Assembly: GCF_016820655.1 (NCBI RefSeq)
Contig: NZ_WSFT01000014.1
Location: 1-32,409 of the forward strand
Direction of reading: 5' to 3'
DNA length: 32,409 bases
Origin: Anaeromonas frigoriresistens
GTDB taxonomy: Bacteria > Bacillota > Clostridia > Tissierellales > SIT17
In this document: one piece after another, positions 16,816 to 24,282 of the stretch
Position numbering within the stretch: the first letter of the stretch is position 1
Layout of the letters: every line of letters starts with the position of its first letter
Position numbers and translations under genes: made by a program
Notes under the pieces: generated by a model
What the model saw: only the letters and a program-made list of their open reading frames with translations
Database searches by the model: none
Told to the model about the DNA's origin: nothing

Positions 16816-16981
16816 GATAATAGTATAATAATAAATATAAGAGGATACTGTGAGTTGATGATTCTTTAAAACTAAGAATTTGTATTGAATATAAATTAGT
16901 TGTGTAACATAATTATAAATTTTTAATTATACAAAAAGAAAATAAAAATTAATAAAAATTAATAAAAAGGGGTAGATAATA

Positions 16982-17806
16982 ATGGACCAAAATGAGTTGA
17001 AAAGAGTATTGTTCAGTATTAAAGAAGAAGGTTATGAGGTGCCAGGGAATATAAAACCTTTTGACCTAGCATTAGATATGTTAACGTATATAGGTACTAC
17101 TGAAAGTGAATTAAGAGATGATTTAATTTATGTGACTTTTTATAAGTGGATTATCAATGACGAGTTTAATAAGGATGAATTAAGAAAAATAGTTAAGATT
17201 GCTTTGGATGATGAGCACTTATTTTATAAATTAGGAGAGGTAGGAGATTCTGTATTTACTAGAACATTTTCAGTCCTGGTATTAGCTTTGTTAGTGTATA
17301 AACATAGAGAAGATAACTATCTAAGCAAAGAGAATATTAATAGAATATATAACAAGGTGATTAAGTATATAAGAGAAGAAAAAGATTTAAGAGGATATAC
17401 GGAAGAAAAGGGCTGGGCTCATGGCATGGCTCATGGAGCAGATGTATTAGATGAGTTAGCTCAATGTGATGAATTGGAAAAGGATAACTTAATAATTATT
17501 TTAGATGATATCCAAAATAAAATAAGTATAAATTATCATCCATATATCTATGAAGAAGATGAACGAATGGTTACAGCTGTTATGAGTATTCTAAATAGAG
17601 ACTTAATAGATGAAGAAGAGATATTAGGATGGATTGAAAACTTCTCTAATATATTAGAAGAAGATGAGTTTACAGATAAATTAATTAAATACTTTAATAT
17701 CAAAAACTTCTTAAGAAGTTTGTATTTTAGACTATTAAAAGATTCATCAAAAGAAGCTTTAATTGATAAAACAAAGAAAATATTAGATGTTATCACTCAT
17801 TTTTAA
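16982..17806 (+). CDS. DUF2785 family protein
   Basis: The 274-residue, mostly alpha-helical soluble protein carries the DUF2785 hallmark segment EKGWAHGMAHGADVLDELA, preceded by RTFSVLVLALL. I know of no assigned function; members are stand-alone cytoplasmic proteins of about 280 residues in Firmicutes. The C-terminal half is rich in acidic residues. The start follows AGGGGT. The 165-base gap before it is AT-rich with short ATTAATAAAA repeats and shows no gene. Confidence 0.8.
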   Translation: MDQNELKRVLFSIKEEGYEVPGNIKPFDLALDMLTYIGTTESELRDDLIYVTFYKWIINDEFNKDELRKIVKIALDDEHLFYKLGEVGDSVFTRTFSVLVLALLVYKHREDNYLSKENINRIYNKVIKYIREEKDLRGYTEEKGWAHGMAHGADVLDELAQCDELEKDNLIIILDDIQNKISINYHPYIYEEDERMVTAVMSILNRDLIDEEEILGWIENFSNILEEDEFTDKLIKYFNIKNFLRSLYFRLLKDSSKEALIDKTKKILDVITHF

Positions 17807-17914
17807 TAGAATAGGTGGTTAATTCTCTCAATCTTTATATATATGAATAGAGTTAATGTAATAACAAAACACTAAGATTATATGCTTTAATTCAAGAAGA
17901 AGGAGAGAAGTATC

Positions 17915-18604
17915 TTGTCACTAATTGTGATAGTTATTATTAGAACAATTATAGCATTTATTTTTCTATTAATTATAACAACAATTCTTACCAAACGTGT
18001 ATTATCTCCAAATACATATTTTGATTATATAGCAATTGCTATTTTAGGAACATTGTCAGGTAACTTAGCATTTAATATTAAGGTAAGGAGTATATATTTT
18101 ATAACTTCAATGGTTACTACTACCATAGTTATATATCTTTCATCATATATTTCAATCAAATCAACAATTCTTCGGAAATATCTTGCAGGAAAGCCTACTA
18201 TATTAATAAAAGAAGGTAAAATATTAGAGAGTAATATGTATAGATTAAGATATTCATATGATTATTTACTTCAACAATTAAGACAACAGCATGTATTTGA
18301 TATAAATAAAGTTCAATCAGCAATATTAGAATCTAATGGTCTTTTGAGTGTCCAATTAAAATCTAAGGATAGTCCACTTACGCCTAAAGATATGAATATT
18401 TATACTGTAGAGGAAAATTTGGTTAAAGTTATTATTCTAGAAGGAAAGTTACTAAATGAAAATCTAAAAAGTGTTCATAAAGATGAAAATTGGTTAAATA
18501 AAGAGCTTTCAAAAAGAAAAGTTGATAATATAGAAGATGTTAGCTTTGGAGCGGTTTCATCTAAAGGAAAATTATATCTGGATTTTTATGAAGATAATAT
18601 TTAG
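17915..18604 (+). CDS. DUF421 (YetF-type) membrane protein
   Basis: The 229-residue protein has three N-terminal membrane segments (about 4-25, 37-55, 60-80) and a cytoplasmic domain containing GKPTILIKEGKIL, YDYLLQQLRQQ, VQSAILESNGLLSVQLK, all typical of the YetF/DUF421 family. In Bacillus relatives are spore-associated or membrane proteins of uncertain role. Translation probably starts at TTG 17915 after AAGGAGAG. It converges with the glutaredoxin gene through a shared terminator. Confidence 0.85.
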   Translation: MSLIVIVIIRTIIAFIFLLIITTILTKRVLSPNTYFDYIAIAILGTLSGNLAFNIKVRSIYFITSMVTTTIVIYLSSYISIKSTILRKYLAGKPTILIKEGKILESNMYRLRYSYDYLLQQLRQQHVFDINKVQSAILESNGLLSVQLKSKDSPLTPKDMNIYTVEENLVKVIILEGKLLNENLKSVHKDENWLNKELSKRKVDNIEDVSFGAVSSKGKLYLDFYEDNI

Positions 18605-18644
18605 ATAATAAAAAACCACCTTTTAGGTGGATTTTTATTATCTA
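18602..18644. terminator. Shared bidirectional terminator between convergent genes
   Basis: TAGATAATAAAAA and TTTTTATTATCTA flank a CCACC/GGTGG stem, giving a near-perfect palindrome. It contains the stop codon of the DUF421 gene on one strand and that of the glutaredoxin gene on the other, and has A- and T-runs on both sides, so it should serve both genes. Confidence 0.9.
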
Positions 18645-18892
18645 AATATATCGTTGAACTTACCATTGCTATGTATCTCCATTAAATCGTCACATCCACC
18701 TATGAACTTATCACTTACAAAAATTTGAGGGACTGTACTGTGACCTGTTTTTTGTTCTAATACATCAAGTTTTTCTCTATCATTGCTTATTTCTATTTCT
18801 TTATATTTAATATTTTCTCTATCTAATAACTCTTTAGCCCTAATACAAAAGGGACAAGTACTAAAAGTATAAATTGTAACTTCTTTACTCAT
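18638..18892 (-). CDS. grxC: Glutaredoxin (GrxC-type)
   Basis: This small thiol-disulfide oxidoreductase has 84 residues with the dithiol active site C13-P-F-C16, the TVP cis-proline motif (STVPQIF) and the GGCDDL glutathione-site segment near the C-terminus. Those are the marks of glutaredoxin 3. In organisms without glutathione, such proteins may use other thiols or thioredoxin reductase; this window does not tell which. The start follows TAGGAGG. Confidence 0.93.
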   Translation of the reverse strand: MSKEVTIYTFSTCPFCIRAKELLDRENIKYKEIEISNDREKLDVLEQKTGHSTVPQIFVSDKFIGGCDDLMEIHSNGKFNDIFR

Positions 18893-19024
18893 TGTTAAAA
18901 CCTCCTAGTATTTATGTTATTTTATTATTACCCACTGGAAATATCATTATAGATAGAATTTGAAAGAGGATATTTATAAAAGAAATTGAATTAAATAATA
19001 TAAAGATAATTGGGGGGTATTGTT

Positions 19025-19798
19025 ATGGATATACAAATATATAAATGTGAGTTTAGAGAAGTAGATAATTTATTTTTACAAAATATTAAAAATTTTAGTT
19101 CGCCTTTTGATTCATTTTTAGAAGAACATATAACAGAATCAAATTTCTACCAAATTTTAATTCAAGGAAGAAAAGAAGGATACTTTTCTGTTTATAAGGA
19201 AGCTACAATAACTAGCTTTTTTATCAATAAAGAATTTAGAGATTTATCTCAAGAAATTTTTAATAAGATTAAAAAATATGAGTCTGTGCAGAAGGCCTTA
19301 GTATTTACTGGAGATGAATTCTTTTTATCCCATGCTTTAGATAATCCAAAAAAATTTGATTTACAAGCATATTTTTTTCAAGATTCTAAGAGAGAAATTA
19401 ATGATGAACAAATACTTAAGAATTTTAGAATTAGAAAAGCTGATATTGGAGATGTAGATATCATTACTAAAAAATCTGGAGATTTTTTTGATAAAATTGA
19501 GATAAGGGTGAAGGAAGGGGAAATCTATATTGGTTTCTTAGGAGAAGATATAGTATCCTTTGGAATATTTGAAAAATCCAAGATTTATAACAATATAGCC
19601 AGCATAGGTATGTATGTTATAAAAGAAAAAAGAATAAGTGGAATAGGAAGAAATACTCTAATCAAACTAAAAGAATTATGCTATTCAATGGATATACAAC
19701 CATTGGCTGGATGCTGGTACTATAACCATAATTCAAAAAAGACTTTAGAGAGTGCTGGAATGTATAGTCAAACAAGATTAATTAATATTCACTTTTAA
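19025..19798 (+). CDS. GNAT-family acetyltransferase
   Basis: The 257-residue protein has a variable N-terminal half and a C-terminal GNAT domain (about 140-257), with SIGMYVIKEKRISGIGRNTLIKLKELC as the acetyl-CoA-binding region and PLAGCWYYNHNSKKTLESAGM as the typical last helix and strand. The acceptor is unknown. The ATG at 19025 is preferred since GGGGGG precedes it at good spacing. A single-gene unit. Confidence 0.8.
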   Translation: MDIQIYKCEFREVDNLFLQNIKNFSSPFDSFLEEHITESNFYQILIQGRKEGYFSVYKEATITSFFINKEFRDLSQEIFNKIKKYESVQKALVFTGDEFFLSHALDNPKKFDLQAYFFQDSKREINDEQILKNFRIRKADIGDVDIITKKSGDFFDKIEIRVKEGEIYIGFLGEDIVSFGIFEKSKIYNNIASIGMYVIKEKRISGIGRNTLIKLKELCYSMDIQPLAGCWYYNHNSKKTLESAGMYSQTRLINIHF

Positions 19799-19824
19799 TG
19801 TAAAAGTATAATGATTATCAATAA

Positions 19825-19853
19825 TTGACATCCAAGTTCTTATATAATACAAT
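19825..19853 (+). promoter_or_regulatory. Sigma-A-type promoter of the thiamine-uptake operon
   Basis: TTGACA (19825-19830) and TACAAT (19848-19853) are separated by exactly 17 bases, about 20 bases before the TPP riboswitch. A TATAAT overlapping it at 19843 would give too short a spacer. Confidence 0.8.
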
Positions 19854-19871
19854 GAAATCGAAATAAAATAG

Positions 19872-19966
19872 AAATCTGGGGAGCTAGAAGGATCTAGCTG
19901 AGAGGAAGCTTAATTAGTTTCGACCCATAAAACCTGCACTGGGTAATGCCAGCGAAGGGAGAATAT
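19872..19966 (+). ncRNA. TPP riboswitch (THI element)
   Basis: The leader contains CTGGGGAGC, the CTGAGA box (19898-19903), an extra P3 arm (about 19904-19926), then ACCTGCACTGGGTAATGCCA (the second helix and bulge) and GCGAAGGGA (P1 closing strand). These are the conserved parts of the thiamine pyrophosphate aptamer in the right order. The closing strand CGAAGGG (19953-19959) can also pair with CCCTTCG (19992-19998) of the downstream terminator, so TPP binding should free the terminator and switch the operon off. Confidence 0.95.
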
Positions 19967-19989
19967 TGTCTGATTTTTGATAGTATATC

Positions 19990-20018
19990 AACCCTTCGTT
20001 ATCAAACGAAGGGTTTTT
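19990..20018 (+). terminator. Riboswitch expression-platform terminator
   Basis: ACCCTTCGTT and AACGAAGGGT form a perfect stem with a short loop, followed by a T-run. It lies between the TPP aptamer and the first gene of the operon, and its 5' arm competes with pairing to the aptamer's P1 strand. Confidence 0.92.
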
Positions 20019-20044
20019 CTGTGATTAATTAAAGGAGGGATAGT

Positions 20045-20335
20045 ATGCCAATAGTAAACGTAAGTTTACAGATTTTACCTAGGGTAAAAGATGAAAGGTT
20101 ATATGAAGTAGTAGATAAAGTAATAGAGTATATAGATTCTTGTGGGGTTAAATATGAGGTGGGGCCTATGGAAACCACTATGGAGGGAGAATTCGATAAA
20201 TTAATAGATGTAGTAAAAGAAGCACAAAATATATGTGTTAAAGAAGGAGCTTCTAGAGTACTATCAGTTGTTAAAATAGATTATAAACCAGAAGGTGTGA
20301 CAATGGATGAAAAGGTGGGCAAATATAGAAGATAG
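20045..20335 (+). CDS. Thiamine-binding protein family (MTH1187/YkoF-like)
   Basis: The 96-residue protein (MPIVNVSLQILP, then YIDSCGVKYEVGPMETTMEGEF) fits the small ferredoxin-like family variously called DUF77, MTH1187 or thiamine-binding protein. Related YkoF of Bacillus subtilis has two such domains and binds thiamine or its pyrimidine. It is the first gene of the TPP-riboswitch operon, follows AAAGGAGGG and overlaps the permease gene by 29 bases. A role in capturing thiamine or hydroxymethylpyrimidine (HMP) is inferred from family plus context. Confidence 0.85.
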   Translation: MPIVNVSLQILPRVKDERLYEVVDKVIEYIDSCGVKYEVGPMETTMEGEFDKLIDVVKEAQNICVKEGASRVLSVVKIDYKPEGVTMDEKVGKYRR

Positions 20336-21077
20336 AGTAATACCGACAATATTCTTTTTGATTTTAATATTTATATGGGAACTAATTGTGAGAATAGGAT
20401 TAGTAGAAAGGTTTATATTACCTTCACCTAGTGATATTTTGAAAGCGTTTCCTAAAATTCATCCAGATATATGGAAGCATATATTAACAACAATACAGGA
20501 AGCATCCATAGGATTCGTAATAGCAATAATATTTGCTATAGCTCTTGCTATAATTATGGATAATGTAAAACTAATTAAAAAAGCAATTTATCCACTAATT
20601 ATAGTTTCACAAACTGTACCTATAATAGCATTAGCACCATTATTTTCTATTTGGTTTGGACTTGGCATTTTACCCAAGGTAGTCGTTGTAATCTTAGTAT
20701 GTTTCTTTCCGATATTAGTTAGTTTAATCCATGGCCTAGAAAGTGTTGATAGAGATTTATTGAACTTATTGAAGTCCATGGGAGCGAGTAGATTTCAAAT
20801 ATTTAAATTAGTTAAATTTCCAGCTTCATTGGTAAGCTTTTTCTCAGGACTAAGAATAGCTGCCACATATAGTATTATGGGTGCAGTAATCGGGGAATGG
20901 TTAGGAGGAAAATCAGGTCTAGGGGTATATATGTTAAGAGTAAAACATTCTTATGCTTTAGATAAATTTTTTGCAGTGATAGTTATAATAGTTGTACTTA
21001 GTATGATCCTATTCAAAGGTATTACAGCTTTACAAAAAATATTGATGCCCTGGGAACATAGTCAAAACAAAAAATAA
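20307..21077 (+). CDS. thiX: ABC transporter permease, thiamine-precursor uptake (ThiX-like)
   Basis: The 256-residue membrane protein has about six membrane segments and the EAA loop GLESVDRDLLNLLKSMGASRFQIFKLVKFPAS that contacts the ATPase. It belongs to the SsuC/TauC/ThiX permease family. The ThiX assignment comes from the TPP riboswitch and from the adjacent ThiY-like binding protein; sequence alone would also allow sulfonate or nitrate transport. Its start overlaps the preceding gene, indicating coupled translation. Confidence 0.88.
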   Translation: MKRWANIEDRVIPTIFFLILIFIWELIVRIGLVERFILPSPSDILKAFPKIHPDIWKHILTTIQEASIGFVIAIIFAIALAIIMDNVKLIKKAIYPLIIVSQTVPIIALAPLFSIWFGLGILPKVVVVILVCFFPILVSLIHGLESVDRDLLNLLKSMGASRFQIFKLVKFPASLVSFFSGLRIAATYSIMGAVIGEWLGGKSGLGVYMLRVKHSYALDKFFAVIVIIVVLSMILFKGITALQKILMPWEHSQNKK

Positions 21078-21090
21078 GGAGGCAATTTAA

Positions 21091-22098
21091 ATGATAAAAA
21101 AGATAATTTCATTAATGATAATATTCTCAATAATACTTTCAATATCGGTAGGATGTGATACTGAAAGTATTGAACAATCGAAAGAAGAGGAACTAAGAAA
21201 AGTTACGGTATTATTAGATTGGGTTCCAAATACAAATCATACAGGGTTATATGTAGCTAAGAATAAAGGATACTATGAGGATGCTGGCTTAGATGTAGAG
21301 ATTATTCAACCTCCAGAAGGTGGTACTGCGGACTTGATAGCAGCTGGTCAAGGAGACTTTGGTATAAGTTATCAAGAAGAAGTTACTTATGCTAGAACTT
21401 CAGAGAATCCATTACCAATAAAAGCTATAGCAGCTATAATACAAAATAACACATCAGGATTTGCATCCCCAAAGGATAGAGATATAGAAACACCAAAAGA
21501 TTTTGAAGGTAAAAAATATGGTGGCTGGGGAGCTCCTATGGAAGAATCAACTATAAAGGCCTTGATGGAAAAGGATGGAGGAGACTTTTCTAAAGTAGAG
21601 ATGGTTAATATAGGAGCATTAGACTTCTTTACGGCTGTTAAAGAACATGTGGACTTTACTTGGATATATTATGGATGGGATGGAGTAGCAGCAGAAATCA
21701 AGGATTCTCCAATTAATTTTATTAAGCTTCAAGAAGTAGATGAAAACTTAGACTTCTATACTCCAGCAATAATTGCTAAAGAAAGTATATTAGAAGGAGA
21801 TCCAGAATTAGTTAAAGACTTTCTAGCTGCTACAACTAAAGGCTATGAATTTGCTATAGAAAACCCTGAAGATGCAGTAGAATCTTTATTAGCAGATAAT
21901 AGTGAGATAGATAGAGAAATAGCCATAGAAAGTCAGAAATATTTAGCAAGTGAGTATCAAGCTGATGCAGCTAGATGGGGAGAAATGAGATTAGAAAAAT
22001 GGGAGAATTATGCTAATTGGATGTATGAAAGAGAATTAATAGAAAAAGAATTATATGCAGAAGAGGCGTTTACAAATGAATTCTTACCAGAAAAATAA
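21091..22098 (+). CDS. thiY: ABC transporter substrate-binding lipoprotein, ThiY-like (NMT1/THI5 family)
   Basis: The 335-residue protein has a lipoprotein signal with lipobox SVGC (Cys22) and a periplasmic-binding-protein fold of the NMT1/THI5-like family: VTVLLDWVPNTNHTGLYVAKNKGYY, then GTADLIAAGQGDFGISYQEE. ThiY proteins bind pyrimidine precursors of thiamine (such as formylaminopyrimidine in Bacillus halodurans). It lacks the Cys-rich motif of the enzyme THI5, so it is a transporter component. It follows AAGGAGG and overlaps thiZ by 23 bases. Confidence 0.9.
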   Translation: MIKKIISLMIIFSIILSISVGCDTESIEQSKEEELRKVTVLLDWVPNTNHTGLYVAKNKGYYEDAGLDVEIIQPPEGGTADLIAAGQGDFGISYQEEVTYARTSENPLPIKAIAAIIQNNTSGFASPKDRDIETPKDFEGKKYGGWGAPMEESTIKALMEKDGGDFSKVEMVNIGALDFFTAVKEHVDFTWIYYGWDGVAAEIKDSPINFIKLQEVDENLDFYTPAIIAKESILEGDPELVKDFLAATTKGYEFAIENPEDAVESLLADNSEIDREIAIESQKYLASEYQADAARWGEMRLEKWENYANWMYERELIEKELYAEEAFTNEFLPEK

Positions 22099-22825
22099 GA
22101 TTTCAATAGAAGGTGTAACGAAAAGTTTTGAAGACTTACTAATAGTAGATGATGTTTCAATAAGTTTAAAGGAAAAGGAATTTGTATCAATATTAGGTCC
22201 AAGTGGTAGCGGAAAAAGTACTATATTTAATATAATATCAGGATTGATGAAGCCAGATACTGGTAAAGTATATATCGAAGGCAAAGAATTCACTGGTAAA
22301 ACAGGTAGAGTAAGTTATATGTATCAAAAAGACCTACTATTACCTTGGAAAAAGATTATTGACAATGTATCTATACCTTTAGTCATAAAAGGAGAGACAA
22401 TGCAAGATGCACGAAAAAAGGTAAAAAAATATTTTGAAATATTTGGACTAGAAGGTTTTGAGGATAAATACCCTCATCAGCTTTCAGGCGGGATGAGACA
22501 AAGAGCTTCTCTTTTAAGAACATATATGTTTTCCAAGGATATAATCCTTTTAGATGAACCATTCGGTGGATTAGATGCTATAACAAAATCAAAGATGCAA
22601 AGTTGGCTATTAGAGATATTAGATAAATTAGAAGCTTCTATATTTTTTATTACCCATGATATAGAGGAAGCTATTTATCTATCAGATAGAATATATATCT
22701 TATCTGATAGACCAGCAGTAGTAAAAGAAGAGATAAAGATAAACTTACCAAAACCTAGACATGAAGATATAGTAACTACCCATGAATTTAATGAAATAAA
22801 AAAACATATACTTAATTTATTATAA
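22076..22825 (+). CDS. thiZ: ABC transporter ATP-binding protein (ThiZ-like)
   Basis: The 249-residue ATPase has Walker A GPSGSGKST (41-49), the Q-loop at Gln84, signature LSGGMRQRASLLRTY (136-150), Walker B IILLDE (156-161) and switch histidine in FITHDIEEA. The RASLLRTY form of the signature is typical of ThiZ-like and nitrate/sulfonate ATPases. The start at 22076 overlaps the thiY end, with a GAGG motif upstream; an ATG at 22055 is possible but has a poorer site. It energises the ThiX permease. Confidence 0.92.
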   Translation: MNSYQKNKISIEGVTKSFEDLLIVDDVSISLKEKEFVSILGPSGSGKSTIFNIISGLMKPDTGKVYIEGKEFTGKTGRVSYMYQKDLLLPWKKIIDNVSIPLVIKGETMQDARKKVKKYFEIFGLEGFEDKYPHQLSGGMRQRASLLRTYMFSKDIILLDEPFGGLDAITKSKMQSWLLEILDKLEASIFFITHDIEEAIYLSDRIYILSDRPAVVKEEIKINLPKPRHEDIVTTHEFNEIKKHILNLL

Positions 22826-22847
22826 TAAAAATAAAGGGTGAAGTCTT

Positions 22848-23519
22848 ATGACTATTTTTGATAAAGAAGCAAAATCATATGATTCTTGGTATGATACAAA
22901 ACTAGGAAATTTTGTAGATAAAGTAGAAAGAAAGTGTGCATTTGACTTATTTCTACCTTTTAAAGGAATGAAAGTTTTAGACATTGGATGTGGAACAGGT
23001 AATTATAGTATCCGATTGGCTGAAAAGGGATGTGAAGTTATAGGTATAGATATATCTGATGAAATGTTAGAGATAGCTAGGGATAAAGCAAGAGAAAAAA
23101 ATCTGGATATAAAGTTCTATAATATGGATGTTTATAATCTAAACTTTGAAGATGAAAATTTTGATGGAGTATTCTCTATGGCAGCATTTGAATTCATTAA
23201 ATATACTAAAAAAGCTCTAGATGAAATATTTAGAGTAGCAAAAACAGATGGACAAGTACTAATTGGTACAATAAATAAAGATAGTGCCTGGGGTGAGTTA
23301 TATATGTCTAATGATTTTAAAGAGAACTCAGTATTTAAGTATGCTGATTTTAAAACAAAAGAAGACTTTAATAATATATTTCCAGATAATATAGTAGATA
23401 TTAATGAATGCTTATTTATACCGCCATCAATTAAGCCTCAAGATATAAGCGTAGAAAAGGAAGAAGAACTTTCTCACAGCAAAAGAGGAGGGTTCATATG
23501 TGTTCTATGGAAAAAGTAG
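22848..23519 (+). CDS. Class I SAM-dependent methyltransferase in the thiamine operon
   Basis: The 223-residue protein has the SAM-binding motif VLDIGCGTGNYS (43-54), motif II acidic residue in CEVIGIDIS, and the UbiE/methyltransferase-11-like core. The substrate is unknown. It lies 22 bases after thiZ and its stop overlaps the YkoF-like gene by 22 bases, so it is firmly part of the TPP-riboswitch operon. Known thiamine salvage steps do not obviously require a methyltransferase of this kind. A role in modifying an imported pyrimidine or thiazole precursor is possible but unproven. Confidence 0.88.
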   Translation: MTIFDKEAKSYDSWYDTKLGNFVDKVERKCAFDLFLPFKGMKVLDIGCGTGNYSIRLAEKGCEVIGIDISDEMLEIARDKAREKNLDIKFYNMDVYNLNFEDENFDGVFSMAAFEFIKYTKKALDEIFRVAKTDGQVLIGTINKDSAWGELYMSNDFKENSVFKYADFKTKEDFNNIFPDNIVDINECLFIPPSIKPQDISVEKEEELSHSKRGGFICVLWKK

Positions 23520-23761
23520 CATCTTGTCAGATTGCCTTCACACCTATTGTAAGTGAAGAGTATTTAAGAGATATTGATGCAGTATTAAATATAATAAAAA
23601 ACTCATCTTTAGATTATAATATAGGAGTATTATCTACCACTATAAGAGGACCTAAAGATAAAATACTAAAACTAATTTCAACTATTTATAATGAGATGGA
23701 TATAAAGTGTAGATTTACTATGGATATAAAGATGTCTAATATATGTGGATGTGAGGAGTAA
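23498..23761 (+). CDS. Small YkoF-like domain protein
   Basis: The 87-residue protein (ASCQIAFTPI, then IGVLSTTIRG, and CRFTMDIKMSNICGC) matches the single YkoF domain, the thiamine/HMP-binding unit found twice in tandem in Bacillus subtilis YkoF. It is cysteine-rich for its size (5 Cys), ending CGCEE. A GAGGAGGG site in the methyltransferase gene's end supports the start. As the last gene of the operon, it pairs with the DUF77-like first gene: two related thiamine-binding folds in separate genes. The role is inferred from family and context. Confidence 0.8.
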   Translation: MCSMEKVASCQIAFTPIVSEEYLRDIDAVLNIIKNSSLDYNIGVLSTTIRGPKDKILKLISTIYNEMDIKCRFTMDIKMSNICGCEE

Positions 23762-23779
23762 CCTAAGGGTTACTTCTTT
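23757..23779 (+). terminator. Terminator of the thiamine operon
   Basis: AGTAACC and GGTTACT form a perfect 7-base-pair stem with a four-base loop, followed by the imperfect T-run TCTTTATTT. The TAA stop of the YkoF-like gene lies in the 5' arm. The stem is short, so efficiency is uncertain. Confidence 0.7.
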
Positions 23780-23817
23780 ATTTATGAAAAATTTAAAATA
23801 TACTTATATATAAATTC

Positions 23818-23862
23818 TATAGTATAATTAATATAATAATTATATAGATTAATTATACTATA
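23818..23862. repeat. Perfect 15-base inverted repeat before the PH-domain gene
   Basis: TATAGTATAATTAAT (23818-23832) and ATTAATTATACTATA (23848-23862) are exact reverse complements around a 15-base AT-rich spacer. The right arm ends immediately before the AAGGAGG ribosome binding site. It could be a protein-binding operator or a 5' untranslated hairpin affecting translation; nothing further can be said. Confidence 0.7.
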
Positions 23863-23875
23863 AGGAGGAATGACA

Positions 23876-24253
23876 ATGGGTATATTTGACAATTTATTAG
23901 GGAATGCATCTGAGGTAAATATTGAAAAAATAGAAGCTAACCTATCTAATATATTAACTAATGGGGAGCATGTGGATAGGGCATATAGCGTGTTTAGAGA
24001 TCTTTTTGTATTTACTAATAAAAGGTTAATTCTTGTAGATAAACAAGGAGTTTCAGGAAAGAAAGTTGAGTATCATTCAGTACCTTACAAAAGTATAACT
24101 CATTTCAGTGTAGAAACTGCTGGACATTTTGATATGGATTCGGAGCTTAAAATATGGATATCAAGTACTGCTACACCAATTTCAAAACAATTTGGAAAGA
24201 ATAGCAATATACATCAAGTTCAACAAGCATTAGCCACCTATGTATTAAATTAA
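23876..24253 (+). CDS. Bacterial PH-domain protein (YozO-like)
   Basis: The 125-residue protein begins MGIFDNLLGNASE and has a bacterial pleckstrin-homology-like fold: GEHVDRAYSVFRDLFVFTNKRLILVDKQGVSGKKVEYHSVPYKSITHFSVET is the diagnostic strand pattern, with about ten beta strands and a final helix. Function in bacteria is not established; a membrane- or protein-binding role is typical of PH folds. The ATG at 23876 is preferred over 23870, which is only one base after the AAGGAGG site. A 15-base inverted repeat lies just upstream. Confidence 0.87.
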   Translation: MGIFDNLLGNASEVNIEKIEANLSNILTNGEHVDRAYSVFRDLFVFTNKRLILVDKQGVSGKKVEYHSVPYKSITHFSVETAGHFDMDSELKIWISSTATPISKQFGKNSNIHQVQQALATYVLN

Positions 24254-24282
24254 GGACGTCTAATTAGGCGTCCTTAATTTTG
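24249..24282. terminator. Bidirectional terminator between convergent genes
   Basis: ATTAAGGACG and CGTCCTTAAT enclose a ten-base centre that is itself nearly symmetric, giving a 30-base palindrome with one G-U wobble. The stop codons of both flanking convergent genes lie in its arms. Confidence 0.88.

Noticed and set aside
16861..16981. AT-rich gap with ATTAATAAAA repeats before the DUF2785 gene, considered for a small RNA
   Set aside because: No stable hairpin, promoter pair or conserved motif could be made out.
20307..22825. Sulfonate or nitrate transporter (SsuABC/NrtABC) as identity of the ABC genes
   Set aside because: The TPP riboswitch, ThiY-like binding protein and thiamine-binding neighbours point to thiamine precursors instead, although the permease alone would not decide it.
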